NCBI GenBank assembly: GCA_018714805.1
Contig: DVMW01000001.1
Coordinates: forward strand, 1 to 61,032
Reading direction: 5' to 3'
Origin: Candidatus Fimenecus excrementigallinarum
GTDB taxonomy: Bacteria > Bacillota > Clostridia > Oscillospirales > Acutalibacteraceae
Length of the DNA: 61,032 nt
The notes beneath the pieces were generated by a model. That model had not been told where the DNA came from. It made no database searches and worked only from the letters and a program-made list of their open reading frames with translations. Positions within the stretch are counted from its first letter, which is position 1. Each line of letters starts with the position of its first letter. Shown piece after piece: positions 24,862 to 33,676 of the stretch. Made by a program: the position numbers and the translations under genes.

Positions 24862-27420
24862 TTGAAACTGCTGGTACTCGACGGCAACAGCATCTTGAAC
24901 CGCGCCTTTTACGGCATCAAGCTGCTGACAACCAAGGACGGCCGTTTTACGAACGGTATTTTCGGCTTTATGAACATTCTCTTAAAGCTCGAGGAGGACG
25001 TCCGGCCGGATGCGGTCGCCGTGACGTTCGATTTAAAAGCGCCCACCTTCCGCCATCGGCTGTACGACGGCTACAAGGCGACGCGCAAGGGTATGCCGCC
25101 GGAGCTTGCCGAGCAGGTGCCGGTGCTCAAAACGCTGCTCACCGCGCTCGGGTACCGGCTTGTGAGCAAGGAGGGGTACGAGGCGGACGACCTTATCGGG
25201 ACGCTTTCCAAGCACGTCGGCGCCGAGAACCAATGCTTTATCGCGACGGGCGACCGCGACAGCCTCCAGCTTGTGCGCGGCAACGTGCAGGTGCTTTTGA
25301 CGGCGACGAAAATGGGCCGGACGGAAACGACGGTGTACGACGAGCAGCGCGTGCAGGCGGAATACGGCGTCTGTCCGCGCCAGATGATTGACATCAAGGC
25401 TCTCATGGGCGACAGCTCCGACAACATCCCCGGCGTTTCGGGCGTCGGGCAAAAAACGGCGCAGGCGCTTGTGCAGGCGTTCGGCTCGCTCGACGAGCTG
25501 TACGGCCATCTGGATGCGGACACCATCAAACCCGGCGTGCGCCAAAAGCTGCAGCAGGACCGGGACAAGGCGTATTTGAGCTACAAACTCGGGACGATAG
25601 ACTGCGACGTCCCCATGGAAACGGACCTTGCGGCATATAAAAAAAGCGCGCCGAACAAGCAGGAGGCAACGGCGCTGCTGATTTCGCTGGAAATGTTTAA
25701 GATTCTCGACAAGCTGCATCTGGAAGGGGCGGCGGACGCGACAGCCCCGGAGGCGCCTGCAAGGCAGGTATCGTTTTTCACCGGGCTGCCCGCCAAAGCC
25801 GCGCTTGCATCCGGCGCCTGCTTTGCGCTCAGCGGGGACAAGGCGTATTTTTGCGGGCAGAACGCGGTGTATCTTGTCGATTTGACGGACGCGAAGCAGA
25901 AGGTTGATTTTCTTGCGCTGCTTGCGGACCGGGATGTTCCGAAATCCGTGTATTCCGCGAAGGAGGTCTACGCCTTCGCCTTCCGAAACGGCACGGAGGC
26001 GCAGAACATCTGTATGGACGCAACGCTTGCCGCGTACCTTTTGAACCCGAACGCCAAGGATTATGCGCTGGAGCGCCTTGTGCAGGAATACTGCCCGCGG
26101 CGCACGGAAACGCAGGCGGGGGAGGATGCGTTTGCAAACGCCTGCGCCGGCCTGTCCGTGCTTTGCGAAAAGCTTTTGACCCGCCTTGCGACCAACGAGC
26201 AGACCGAGCTGCTGCGGGAGATTGAAATCCCGCTGTCCGAGGTGCTCGCCTCCATGGAGCGCGTCGGCGTGCTTGTGGACCGGCCCGGCATCGAGCGCTA
26301 TTCCGAAATGCTCGACGGGCGCATTGCAAAGACGCAGGCGCGTATCTACGAGCTTGCCGGCGCGGAATTCAATATCCACTCGCCCAAACAGCTCGGCGAA
26401 ATCCTGTTTGACAAGCTGCACCTGCCCGCGCGCAAAAAGACCAAGACCGGGTATTCGACCAACGCGGAGGTGCTGGAGGGTCTGGCGGACGAGTACGAGA
26501 TTGTGCGGCAGATTTTGGAATACCGGACGCTGACCAAGCTCAAATCCACCTACTGCGACGGCCTTTTGAAGGTCATAGCGCCGGACGGGCGCATCCACTC
26601 GAGCTTCAACCAGACCGAGACGCGCACGGGGCGTATTTCCTCGACCGAACCGAATCTGCAAAACATCCCGGTCCGTTCGGAGCTCGGGCGCGAAATGCGG
26701 CGCTTTTTTACGGCGGGAGAAGGGAACGTGCTGGTCGATGCGGATTATTCCCAAATCGAGCTGCGCGTGCTTGCGGACGTGGCGGACGACCCGGCGATGA
26801 TAGCGGCGTTTAATTCGGACACGGACATCCACGCGGTGACGGCCTCCCAGGTTTTTCACGTGCCGCTCGACGACGTCACGCCGCTGATGCGCAGCCGCGC
26901 CAAGGCGGTCAATTTCGGGATTGTCTACGGCATCGGCGCGTTTTCGCTGAGCAAGGACATCGGCGTCACGCGCGCCGAGGCGGATAAATATATCAAGGAC
27001 TATCTGCACCACTACGCGGGCGTGGACCGTTATATGGAGCAGGTTGTCGCGCAGGCGAAAAAAGACGGCTACGTCTCGACGCTGTTCCACCGGCGGCGGT
27101 ACCTGCCGGAGCTTGCCTCGTCCAACGCCATGCTGCGGGCGTTCGGCGAGCGTGTCGCGCGCAATATGCCCATTCAGGGGACGGCGGCGGATATTATCAA
27201 GATTGCCATGGTGCGCGTCTACCGCCGCTTGAAAGAAGCGGGCCTGCGCGCAAAGCTGATTTTGCAGGTGCACGACGAGCTGATTGTCGAAGCGCCGCAG
27301 GAGGAGGCGCAGCAGGCCGCGCAGATTGTCTCGCGGGAAATGGAAAACGCCTGCGCCTTAAAGGTGCGCCTGAAAAGCGACGCGAACGTCGGCAAAACCT
27401 GGTACGATGCAAAGGGGTAA
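24862..27420 (+). CDS. polA: DNA polymerase I
   Basis: Repair and Okazaki-fragment polymerase. 852 residues from TTG (GGGAGGG 6 bases upstream): a 5'-3' exonuclease domain at about 1-290 (LVLDGNSILNRAFYG, ATGDRDSLQL, DSSDNIPGV), a degenerate 3'-5' exonuclease-like middle domain lacking the usual acidic motifs, and a polymerase domain with motif A DYSQIELRVLA, motif B RSRAKAVNFGIVYG and motif C VHDELIVEA. The lost proofreading motifs are common in Firmicutes PolA. An ATG at 24748 lies upstream of the promoter. Confidence 0.96.
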   Translation: MKLLVLDGNSILNRAFYGIKLLTTKDGRFTNGIFGFMNILLKLEEDVRPDAVAVTFDLKAPTFRHRLYDGYKATRKGMPPELAEQVPVLKTLLTALGYRLVSKEGYEADDLIGTLSKHVGAENQCFIATGDRDSLQLVRGNVQVLLTATKMGRTETTVYDEQRVQAEYGVCPRQMIDIKALMGDSSDNIPGVSGVGQKTAQALVQAFGSLDELYGHLDADTIKPGVRQKLQQDRDKAYLSYKLGTIDCDVPMETDLAAYKKSAPNKQEATALLISLEMFKILDKLHLEGAADATAPEAPARQVSFFTGLPAKAALASGACFALSGDKAYFCGQNAVYLVDLTDAKQKVDFLALLADRDVPKSVYSAKEVYAFAFRNGTEAQNICMDATLAAYLLNPNAKDYALERLVQEYCPRRTETQAGEDAFANACAGLSVLCEKLLTRLATNEQTELLREIEIPLSEVLASMERVGVLVDRPGIERYSEMLDGRIAKTQARIYELAGAEFNIHSPKQLGEILFDKLHLPARKKTKTGYSTNAEVLEGLADEYEIVRQILEYRTLTKLKSTYCDGLLKVIAPDGRIHSSFNQTETRTGRISSTEPNLQNIPVRSELGREMRRFFTAGEGNVLVDADYSQIELRVLADVADDPAMIAAFNSDTDIHAVTASQVFHVPLDDVTPLMRSRAKAVNFGIVYGIGAFSLSKDIGVTRAEADKYIKDYLHHYAGVDRYMEQVVAQAKKDGYVSTLFHRRRYLPELASSNAMLRAFGERVARNMPIQGTAADIIKIAMVRVYRRLKEAGLRAKLILQVHDELIVEAPQEEAQQAAQIVSREMENACALKVRLKSDANVGKTWYDAKG

Positions 27421-27424
27421 GGCA

Positions 27425-28312
27425 ATGCGGTCTGTTCTGTTTATCTGCACCGGCAACACCTGCCGCAGCCCCATGGCGGCCGGTCTGTTTGCCGAATATG
27501 CGGCGAAAAAGGGACTCGCCTCGCTCGTTTCGGTCAAAAGCGCCGGACTTGCCGCGTCGCCGGGCGCGCCGGCTTGCGAAAACGCTGTCCTGGCCGCCGC
27601 GCAGCTCGGCGCCGACATTTCCTCGCACCGCTCGCGCCCGCTTTCGGCGGCGGACCTGTCGGGGGATACGCGCTTCGTCTGCATGACGGCGCAGCACGCG
27701 CAGGCGCTGCAAAGCGCGGGCGTGCCGGCGTCGCGCGTGCTGGCGCTGTCCGTATCCGACCCGTTTCTGGGCGACGCGGCGGTGTATCGCCGCTGCGCGC
27801 AGCAGCTTTCGGACGAAATGCCGCGCGTTTTCCGCTTCGTTTTCGGCTGCGACGATATCCGCCCGATGACATCTGCCGACGCCCCCGCGGCGGCCGCTTT
27901 GGAGCGCGCCTGCTTTTCGCATCCCTGGAGCGAGGCGTCGCTGCGCGCGTCCTTGGAGCAGGACGGCGCCCGCTTTTTCCTGCTGTCGGCGGACGGCCGG
28001 CCCGCCGGTTACATCGGCGCGAGCCTGGTTGCCGGGGAGGGGTACATGAACAATCTTGCGGTTCTCCCGGATTTTCGCCGCAGGGGCTTTGCGCGGATGC
28101 TGCTTACGGCGCTCTGCGACTGCTTACAAAAAGAAGACGCCGCTTTTCTGACGCTGGAGGTCCGAAAAAGCAACGCGCCGGCCGTTTCGCTGTACCAAAG
28201 CGCCGGCTTTCAGACCGTCGGGGAACGGCGGAGGTTTTACCGCGACCCCGAGGAGGACGCGCTTTTGATGACTTTGTTGTTTTTACACGGAAAAGAATTA
28301 TTAAATCGATAA
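27425..28312 (+). CDS. Fusion of YwlE-type arginine phosphatase (LMW-PTP) and RimI-type N-acetyltransferase
   Basis: A single 295-residue frame with two complete domains. Residues 1-140 are a low-molecular-weight phosphatase: the P-loop is CTGNTCRS (Cys8, Arg14) and the acid loop SDPF (Asp112). Thr12 matches the Thr that favours phosphoarginine in B. subtilis YwlE, where tyrosine phosphatases carry Ile. Residues 143-290 are a GNAT domain of RimI type: FSHPWSE, MNNLAVLPDFRRRGFA (acetyl-CoA loop 218-223) and LEVRKSNAPAVSLYQSAGF. The junction (FVFGCDDIRPM) has no stop or linker gap. It follows polA by four bases, with AAGGGG overlapping the polA stop. RimI proteins acetylate ribosomal protein N-termini and usually sit near tsa genes, which are not here. 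Confidence 0.85.
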   Translation: MRSVLFICTGNTCRSPMAAGLFAEYAAKKGLASLVSVKSAGLAASPGAPACENAVLAAAQLGADISSHRSRPLSAADLSGDTRFVCMTAQHAQALQSAGVPASRVLALSVSDPFLGDAAVYRRCAQQLSDEMPRVFRFVFGCDDIRPMTSADAPAAAALERACFSHPWSEASLRASLEQDGARFFLLSADGRPAGYIGASLVAGEGYMNNLAVLPDFRRRGFARMLLTALCDCLQKEDAAFLTLEVRKSNAPAVSLYQSAGFQTVGERRRFYRDPEEDALLMTLLFLHGKELLNR

Positions 28313-28331
28313 AACTTTAACGATTTGTAAC

Positions 28332-28359
28332 TTGCTTTTTTCGACAAATTCCATATAAT
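28332..28359 (+). promoter_or_regulatory. Promoter of the deacetylase gene
   Basis: TTGCTT (28332-28337), 16-base spacer, TATAAT (28354-28359), in an AT-rich gap. Confidence 0.65.
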
Positions 28360-28396
28360 ATAGGTGAAAACGTTATTGTTGAAAAAAGAGGTTTTT

Positions 28397-29443
28397 ATGC
28401 AATACAGGGATCCGAACCGTCCCGCGCGCCCGAGTCCGCGCGCCCGCCAGAATCAGCGTGTTCAGCAAATCCGCCAGCTTCGAACGGTACTGCTTGTTTG
28501 TGCGGTCATTATCGCCGTTCTTGCCGTGGCGGTTACGGTGTTCGCCGTGCGCAGCCACCGTATGACCGATACGGACATCGTACAGGAAAAGGCGTATGCG
28601 AGCCTGTCCGCGGCGTTTGCGTCCGAGCAGGCCGCGCGCGAGCAGGAGGGCGCCTCCTATCAGGCGCAGCTGGACGAGCAGAGTAAGGCGCACGCCAGCG
28701 AAAAGGACGCACTGGAGGCGACCATTTCCGATTTGAACCGGCAGCTTTCCGTAAAGCAGGCGGCGGCTACCGGCCCGTCGTCCGGCTCCGGTTCTTCCGG
28801 CTCGAGCGACCTTTCCCAAAAAACCATATATCTGACCTTTGACGACGGCCCGTCGCCCCGTACGCCCGAAATATTGAAGATTCTCGATAAATACGGCGTG
28901 AAGGCGACTTTTTTTGTGATTAACGGCGGCAAGTACAACCAGTATATGAAGGACATCGTGAACGCCGGGCACGCCATTGCGCTGCACTCGTATACGCACT
29001 CCTATTCCACCATTTACGCCTCGGAATCCGCCTATTTTGACGACCTGCAAAAGATTTCCGACGTGGTCTACGAGCAGACCGGCGTGCGCACGAAGCTTAT
29101 ACGTTTCCCGGGCGGCAGCAGCAATACCGTCAGCCGAAAGTATTCCTCCGGGATAATGACGCGCCTGACAAAGCAGGTGGAAAGCAAGGGCTACGTCTAT
29201 TTTGACTGGAACCTTTCCTCCGGCGACGCGGACGGCAACCGCGTTCCGGCGCAGACGCTTATCAACAACTGCCGCAAGGTGCCGCGCTCGAATTCCGTGA
29301 TTGTGCTCATGCACGATGCGTCCGTAAAAAAGACGACGGTCGAAGCGCTGCCCTCCATCATCGAATATTACAAGAACGCGGGCTGCAAGTTCGCAAAGCT
29401 TACGGAATCTTCTCCGACCGCGCACCAGCGCGTCAACAACTGA
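28397..29443 (+). CDS. Membrane-anchored polysaccharide (peptidoglycan) deacetylase
   Basis: 348 residues. A basic N-terminus, one membrane segment at about 30-52, a helical coiled region (about 60-115), a Gly/Ser linker and a NodB domain. The catalytic motifs TFDDGPS, HSYTHSY (metal His pair), RFPGGSS and LMHDA are all present, so the enzyme should remove acetyl groups from cell-wall sugars, as PgdA does to resist lysozyme. Topology puts the domain outside the membrane. The ATG at 28397 has AGAGG upstream; an earlier ATG at 28364 is almost at the predicted transcript start. Confidence 0.9.
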   Translation: MQYRDPNRPARPSPRARQNQRVQQIRQLRTVLLVCAVIIAVLAVAVTVFAVRSHRMTDTDIVQEKAYASLSAAFASEQAAREQEGASYQAQLDEQSKAHASEKDALEATISDLNRQLSVKQAAATGPSSGSGSSGSSDLSQKTIYLTFDDGPSPRTPEILKILDKYGVKATFFVINGGKYNQYMKDIVNAGHAIALHSYTHSYSTIYASESAYFDDLQKISDVVYEQTGVRTKLIRFPGGSSNTVSRKYSSGIMTRLTKQVESKGYVYFDWNLSSGDADGNRVPAQTLINNCRKVPRSNSVIVLMHDASVKKTTVEALPSIIEYYKNAGCKFAKLTESSPTAHQRVNN

Positions 29444-29456
29444 AAGCGGCTGTTTC

Positions 29457-29497
29457 GGCCGGGAACGGGCTTTGGTTTCCGTTCCCGGCCGGCTTTT
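29457..29497 (+). terminator. Intrinsic terminator of the deacetylase gene
   Basis: A 12-base-pair stem (29457-29468 with 29479-29490), 10-base loop, then GGCTTTTT. The following 29498-29635 shows nothing recognisable beyond AT-rich sequence. Confidence 0.88.
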
Positions 29498-29635
29498 TCC
29501 TGTTTTTTGTGGATATTCCATATATGCACACACGTCCTTTTGTGATTTTGCACAAAGAACCTTTGCACCGTATCGGATGACTTTGGCGTACCAACTGAAA
29601 TCTCACAAAATCCCCCATATATCGTGTTTTAACCG

Positions 29636-29663
29636 TTGACGCGGACAAGTTTTGTGGTATAAT
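29636..29663 (+). promoter_or_regulatory. Promoter of the HPr gene
   Basis: TTGACG (29636-29641), 16-base spacer ending TGG, TATAAT (29658-29663): near-consensus with an extended -10, consistent with strong expression. Confidence 0.8.
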
Positions 29664-29720
29664 ATGTTAACGAAAAGCGGTAAAACAGCCGACACTTCTG
29701 TATATGGGGAGATTAGGTTT

Positions 29721-29984
29721 ATGTTTGTGAAAGAAGTTCTTGTTCAAAACCAGGTTGGTCTGCATGCGCGTCCGGCTACGTTCTTCATCCAGAAGGCCAA
29801 TGAGTTCAAATCCTCCATCTGGGTTGAAAAGGATGAACGCCGCGTCAATGCGAAAAGCCTGCTCGGCGTCCTTTCGCTCGGCATCATGGGCAACACCACC
29901 ATTCGCATCATCGCCGGCGGCCCCGATGAGGTTCAGGCTGTGGAAGCCCTTGTGAAGCTGGTCGAGTCCGGCTTCGCCGAATAA
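29721..29984 (+). CDS. ptsH: HPr family phosphocarrier protein
   Basis: 87 residues. His15 in GLHARPAT is the EI phosphorylation site, and Ser46 in NAKSLLGVLSLG is the HPr-kinase regulatory site, so both PTS and catabolite-regulation functions are possible. It is monocistronic, with its own promoter and terminator and no ptsI beside it. That is common in clostridia, and HPr here may act mainly as a regulator. The ATG at 29721 follows GGGGAG. Confidence 0.92.
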   Translation: MFVKEVLVQNQVGLHARPATFFIQKANEFKSSIWVEKDERRVNAKSLLGVLSLGIMGNTTIRIIAGGPDEVQAVEALVKLVESGFAE

Positions 29985-30000
29985 GATTTTTTTGCTTTTT

Positions 30001-30036
30001 ATCAGACACGCCGGCGTTTCGGTGTGTCTGATTTTA
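30001..30036 (+). terminator. Intrinsic terminator of the HPr gene
   Basis: A 12-base-pair stem (30001-30012 with 30021-30032, one G-U) followed by TTTTATT. Confidence 0.85.
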
Positions 30037-30068
30037 TTATCTGCCGATTTTAAAGGAGGGCGGGCAAA

Positions 30069-31910
30069 ATGGAATCCAGACGTGCGGCTCTGCGCAAAAA
30101 ATCCATGCGCCTGCCGCTGCTGCCGGGCGTATATATCATGAAAAACAAGGCCGGCGAGATTATTTATATCGGCAAGGCCAAGGCGCTCAAAAACCGTGTC
30201 AGCCAGTATTTCGGCTCACCGAACGCCCATACGGTGAAGGTCCGCAAAATGGTCGAAAACGTAGAGGATTTCGACTATATCGTTACGGGCAGCGAATTTG
30301 AAGCGCTGGTGCTCGAGTGCAGCCTTATCAAGCAGCATATGCCGAAATACAACATCCTTCTTAAGGATGACAAGGGCTACAGCTATATCCGCATCGCCGG
30401 AAAAACCTATAAGACCATTTCCGCCGTGCTCCAAAAGCAGGATGACGGCGCGCAGTATATCGGCCCCTACACAAGCTCCTTTGCCGTCAAGCAGAGCGTG
30501 GACGCGGCCAACAAAATTTTCATGCTCCCGCAGTGCGGACGGGATTTCGACAAGGAAGTCCGCGCGGCACGTCCGTGCTTAAACTACTATATTTCGCGCT
30601 GCTGCGGCGTCTGTACGGGCAAGGTGAATCCCGCGGAATACGCCGAGGCCGCCGAACAGGCCATCCGGTTTTTAAAAGGCGATACCCGCGCGGTTCTCGA
30701 GTCGCTGACCGCCCAAATGGAGCAGGCCGCCGAGGCGCTGGATTTTGAACGTGCCGCGAAGCTGCGCGACCGCATTGCGGCGATTCAAAAAATGCAGGAA
30801 AAGCAGAAGGTCGTTTTCAAATCGGTCGAGGAGCAGGACGTCTTTTCCATGGCCGAGAGCGAAAACAGCGTGTGCCTTGCGGTGCTGCGCTTTTCGGACG
30901 GCCGGCTGTTTGACAGCGAGCACTTCTTTTTTGATAAGGCGGGGAGCGCGGGCGAGATGATGGCGTCCGCAATCACGTCCTATTATTCGCTGCGCCGGGA
31001 CGTGCCCAAGCGCGTGACCGTCGACGGCGCCGTAGACGGCCGGGAGGACCTGGAACGCTGGCTGTGCGAAAAACGCGGCAAAAAGACCGAAATTTTCTGC
31101 CCGCAGCGCGGCGAGCAGGTAGAGGTCGTGAAAATGTGCCGGGAAAACGCGCAGGAAAAGCTGGCCTTAAAGCTCGGCATACGCGGCCGGGACGTTGCCG
31201 TGCTGGAGGAGCTGCGCGATTTGCTGGGGCTCACGCGCGCGCCGTCGTACATCGAAGCGTATGACATTTCGCACACCGCGGGCGCGGACAGCGTCGGCGG
31301 CATGGTCGTTTTTCAGGACGGCAAGCCCCTTAAATCCGCGTACCGGCGGTTCCGGATACGTTCGTTCGAGGGCAACGACGATTACCGCTCGATGCACGAG
31401 GTGCTGACCCGCCGGTTCGAAGAGTATGAAAAGCTGAAGGATACGAACGAGGGCTTCGGGCGGCTGCCGGACCTGATTCTGCTGGACGGCGGCGTCGGGC
31501 AGGTCAACGCCGTTAAGCCCGTGCTGGACAGGTTCGGCCTTTCGGTCCCGCTGTTCGGCATGGTCAAGGACAACCGCCACCGCACGCGCGCCATTGCGCA
31601 GAACGGCGGCGAAATTGAAATTCGGTCGAACCGGCGCGTCTTTACGCTGGTTTCCGACATTCAGGAAGAGGTCCACCGCTATTCCGTCGCCTACCACCAT
31701 GCGCGCCACGCAAAGCACTCGCTGTCCATGACGCTTTGCGAGATTGACGGCATCGGCGAAAAAAAGGCGCGCGCGCTTTTGAAACGGTTCAAGACCCTGA
31801 CGGCCGTACGGGAGGCGGACATCGATGCGCTTTGTACGGCGCCGGGCATTTCCCGCAAGACGGCGGAACAGATTTACGCATATTTTCACCCCGAGGAGGC
31901 GGACGCATGA
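30069..31910 (+). CDS. uvrC: Excinuclease ABC subunit C
   Basis: Makes both incisions in nucleotide excision repair. 613 residues: GIY-YIG nuclease at about 17-95 (GVYIMKNKAGEIIYIGKAK), UVR motif (LDFERAAKLRDRIAAI), RNase-H-like nuclease (EAYDISHTAGADSVGG), and tandem helix-hairpin-helix at the end (IDGIGEKKARALL). AAGGAGGG is 8 bases before the ATG. It overlaps the next gene by 4 bases. Confidence 0.97.
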   Translation: MESRRAALRKKSMRLPLLPGVYIMKNKAGEIIYIGKAKALKNRVSQYFGSPNAHTVKVRKMVENVEDFDYIVTGSEFEALVLECSLIKQHMPKYNILLKDDKGYSYIRIAGKTYKTISAVLQKQDDGAQYIGPYTSSFAVKQSVDAANKIFMLPQCGRDFDKEVRAARPCLNYYISRCCGVCTGKVNPAEYAEAAEQAIRFLKGDTRAVLESLTAQMEQAAEALDFERAAKLRDRIAAIQKMQEKQKVVFKSVEEQDVFSMAESENSVCLAVLRFSDGRLFDSEHFFFDKAGSAGEMMASAITSYYSLRRDVPKRVTVDGAVDGREDLERWLCEKRGKKTEIFCPQRGEQVEVVKMCRENAQEKLALKLGIRGRDVAVLEELRDLLGLTRAPSYIEAYDISHTAGADSVGGMVVFQDGKPLKSAYRRFRIRSFEGNDDYRSMHEVLTRRFEEYEKLKDTNEGFGRLPDLILLDGGVGQVNAVKPVLDRFGLSVPLFGMVKDNRHRTRAIAQNGGEIEIRSNRRVFTLVSDIQEEVHRYSVAYHHARHAKHSLSMTLCEIDGIGEKKARALLKRFKTLTAVREADIDALCTAPGISRKTAEQIYAYFHPEEADA

Positions 31911-32572
31911 AACAGGCGGTTGTATTTGATTTGGACGGTACGCTGCTGAATACCCTGGACGACCTTTGCGACAGCATGAATTTTGCGCTTGCGGCGCTCG
32001 ACTTCCCGGCGCGCACGCTTGAGGAGGTGCGCCGGTTCGTCGGCAACGGGATTCGCAAGCTTGTGGAGCGCGCGGTGCCAAGCGGAACAGACGCGCAAAA
32101 AACGCAGGCCTGCTACGAGGTGTTTTGCGAGCATTATAAACACAACATGGCCAATAAAACGGCGGAATACAGCGGCGTTTCCGATATGCTTTGTGCTTTG
32201 TACGACGCGGGGTATCAGCTTGCCATTGTGACAAACAAGGCGGATTTTGCAGCGCAGGCGCTTTGCGGCAGTATGTTCGGGCGATATGTCAAAACCGTCG
32301 TCGGCAGCGTCGAGGGCCGGCCGAACAAGCCTGCGCCGGACGGCGTGTTCTATGCGCTTGACAAAATGGGCGTGCGCCCGGAGGACGCGGTGTTTGTCGG
32401 CGACAGCGAGGTCGACATTGCGACGGCGCACAACGCCGGCGTGGACGCCATCGGCGTGCTGTGGGGGTTCCGCGACGAGCGGCAGCTGCGCGAAGCGGGC
32501 GTGGAACGCCTGGCGCACAGCCCCCGGGAACTGAAAAAAATGCTGCTGGATTTAAAAAATTGCGGAATGTAG
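31907..32572 (+). CDS. HAD-family phosphatase, phosphoglycolate phosphatase type
   Basis: 221 residues. HAD motif I DLDGTLLNT, a helical cap, motif II/III region TNKADF and motif IV VGDSEVDI. The Gph-like cap and length suggest phosphoglycolate phosphatase, which would clear phosphoglycolate released from damaged DNA ends and fits its coupling to uvrC, but HAD substrates are hard to infer. The start overlaps the uvrC stop (ATGA), with GAGGAGG upstream. Confidence 0.82.
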   Translation: MKQAVVFDLDGTLLNTLDDLCDSMNFALAALDFPARTLEEVRRFVGNGIRKLVERAVPSGTDAQKTQACYEVFCEHYKHNMANKTAEYSGVSDMLCALYDAGYQLAIVTNKADFAAQALCGSMFGRYVKTVVGSVEGRPNKPAPDGVFYALDKMGVRPEDAVFVGDSEVDIATAHNAGVDAIGVLWGFRDERQLREAGVERLAHSPRELKKMLLDLKNCGM

Positions 32573-32601
32573 TTGACATTTGCAAAAAAATAGTGAAAAA
32601 T
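32573..32601 (+). promoter_or_regulatory. Possible weak promoter before rsmD
   Basis: A perfect TTGACA (32573-32578) with AAAAAT 17 bases downstream (32596-32601). The -10 is poor, so activity is uncertain. Confidence 0.4.
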
Positions 32602-32627
32602 AGAGACAAGCAAACAAGGAGGACGCC

Positions 32628-33179
32628 ATGCGGGTCATTACGGGTTCGGCACGCGGCCGAAAGCTTATGACGCTTGCCGGGGACGACGTGGTGCGTCCGA
32701 CTGCGGAGCGCGTCAAAGAAGCGTTGTTCAGCATTATTCAATTTGAGCTGGAGGGCGCCGAGGTGCTCGACGCTTTCGCGGGGTCCGGCCAGCTTGGGAT
32801 TGAGGCGCTCAGCCGGGGCGCGGCGCGCGCCGTGTTTACCGACGAAAACCGCGACGCGGTTTCCGTTGTGCGGGAAAATCTGCGCCATACGCAGCTTGCG
32901 GACCGCGCCGAGGTCCTGCAAACCGACGTTTTTTCCTTTTTGCGCGCGGGGCGCGCGCAATTCGACGTGCTGCTTTTGGACCCGCCTTACCACAGGGATA
33001 TTGTGCAAAAGGCCCTGCCGCTGCTTCCGGCCTGCTGTAAGCCAAACGCGATTGTCGTCTGCGAAACGGAGGAAAAGGCCGAGCTTCCCGAAAGCGTCGG
33101 CGCGCTTCGGCTGCTTCGCACCTACAAATACGGCAAGACGAAGCTGACGACCTACAGGATGCGGGAGGGAGCACAATGA
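32628..33179 (+). CDS. rsmD: 16S rRNA (guanine966-N2)-methyltransferase RsmD
   Basis: 183 residues: N-terminal RVITGSARGRKL, SAM-binding DAFAGSGQLGIEALSRGA, and catalytic LLDPPYH. AAGGAGG sits before the ATG. It overlaps coaD by 4 bases, the rsmD-coaD order conserved in Firmicutes. Confidence 0.95.
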   Translation: MRVITGSARGRKLMTLAGDDVVRPTAERVKEALFSIIQFELEGAEVLDAFAGSGQLGIEALSRGAARAVFTDENRDAVSVVRENLRHTQLADRAEVLQTDVFSFLRAGRAQFDVLLLDPPYHRDIVQKALPLLPACCKPNAIVVCETEEKAELPESVGALRLLRTYKYGKTKLTTYRMREGAQ

Positions 33180-33676
33180 AGACTGTTATCTGTCCGGGCA
33201 GCTTTGACCCGGTGACCGTCGGGCATATGGACATTATCCGCCGCAGCGCGCAGATGTTCGACCGGGTAATCGTGGTCGTGATGCGCAATTATCAAAAGCG
33301 CAGCACCCATGCGTTTACCGCCGACGAGCGTGTCGAGCTGCTCCGCCGCTGCACCAAGGACCTCCCGAACGTGGAGGTGGAAGCCTACGAAGGGCTTTTG
33401 GCGGAATATGCGCGGCAAAAGGGGGCCGTGGCGGTCGTCAAGGGGCTGCGCGCCGTATCGGATTTTGAATATGAATTCCAGCAGGCGCTGACCAACAAGC
33501 GCCTCAACAACGAGCTTGACACCGTTTTCGTGACGACCACGGCGGAAAATATGTTCTTAAGCTCCAGCGTTGTGAAGCAAGTCTGCGAATTGGGCGGGGA
33601 CATCAGCGGTTTCGTTCCCGAGGAGATTCGTGACGATATTATCAAAAGATTAAGAGGCAGAGGTGACAAAAAATGA
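33176..33676 (+). CDS. coaD: Phosphopantetheine adenylyltransferase
   Basis: Penultimate step of coenzyme A synthesis. 166 residues with the nucleotidyltransferase motif CPGSFDPVTVGHMDII and the second motif FLSSSVVKQV. Overlaps both neighbours by 4 bases. Confidence 0.96.
   Translation: MKTVICPGSFDPVTVGHMDIIRRSAQMFDRVIVVVMRNYQKRSTHAFTADERVELLRRCTKDLPNVEVEAYEGLLAEYARQKGAVAVVKGLRAVSDFEYEFQQALTNKRLNNELDTVFVTTTAENMFLSSSVVKQVCELGGDISGFVPEEIRDDIIKRLRGRGDKK

Noticed and set aside
25033-27273. 746-residue minus-strand frame opposite polA
   Set aside because: Antisense shadow of polA.
27840-27870. Possible frameshift or gene boundary between phosphatase and acetyltransferase
   Set aside because: The frame is continuous, with no stop, ribosome site or start codon in context at the junction.
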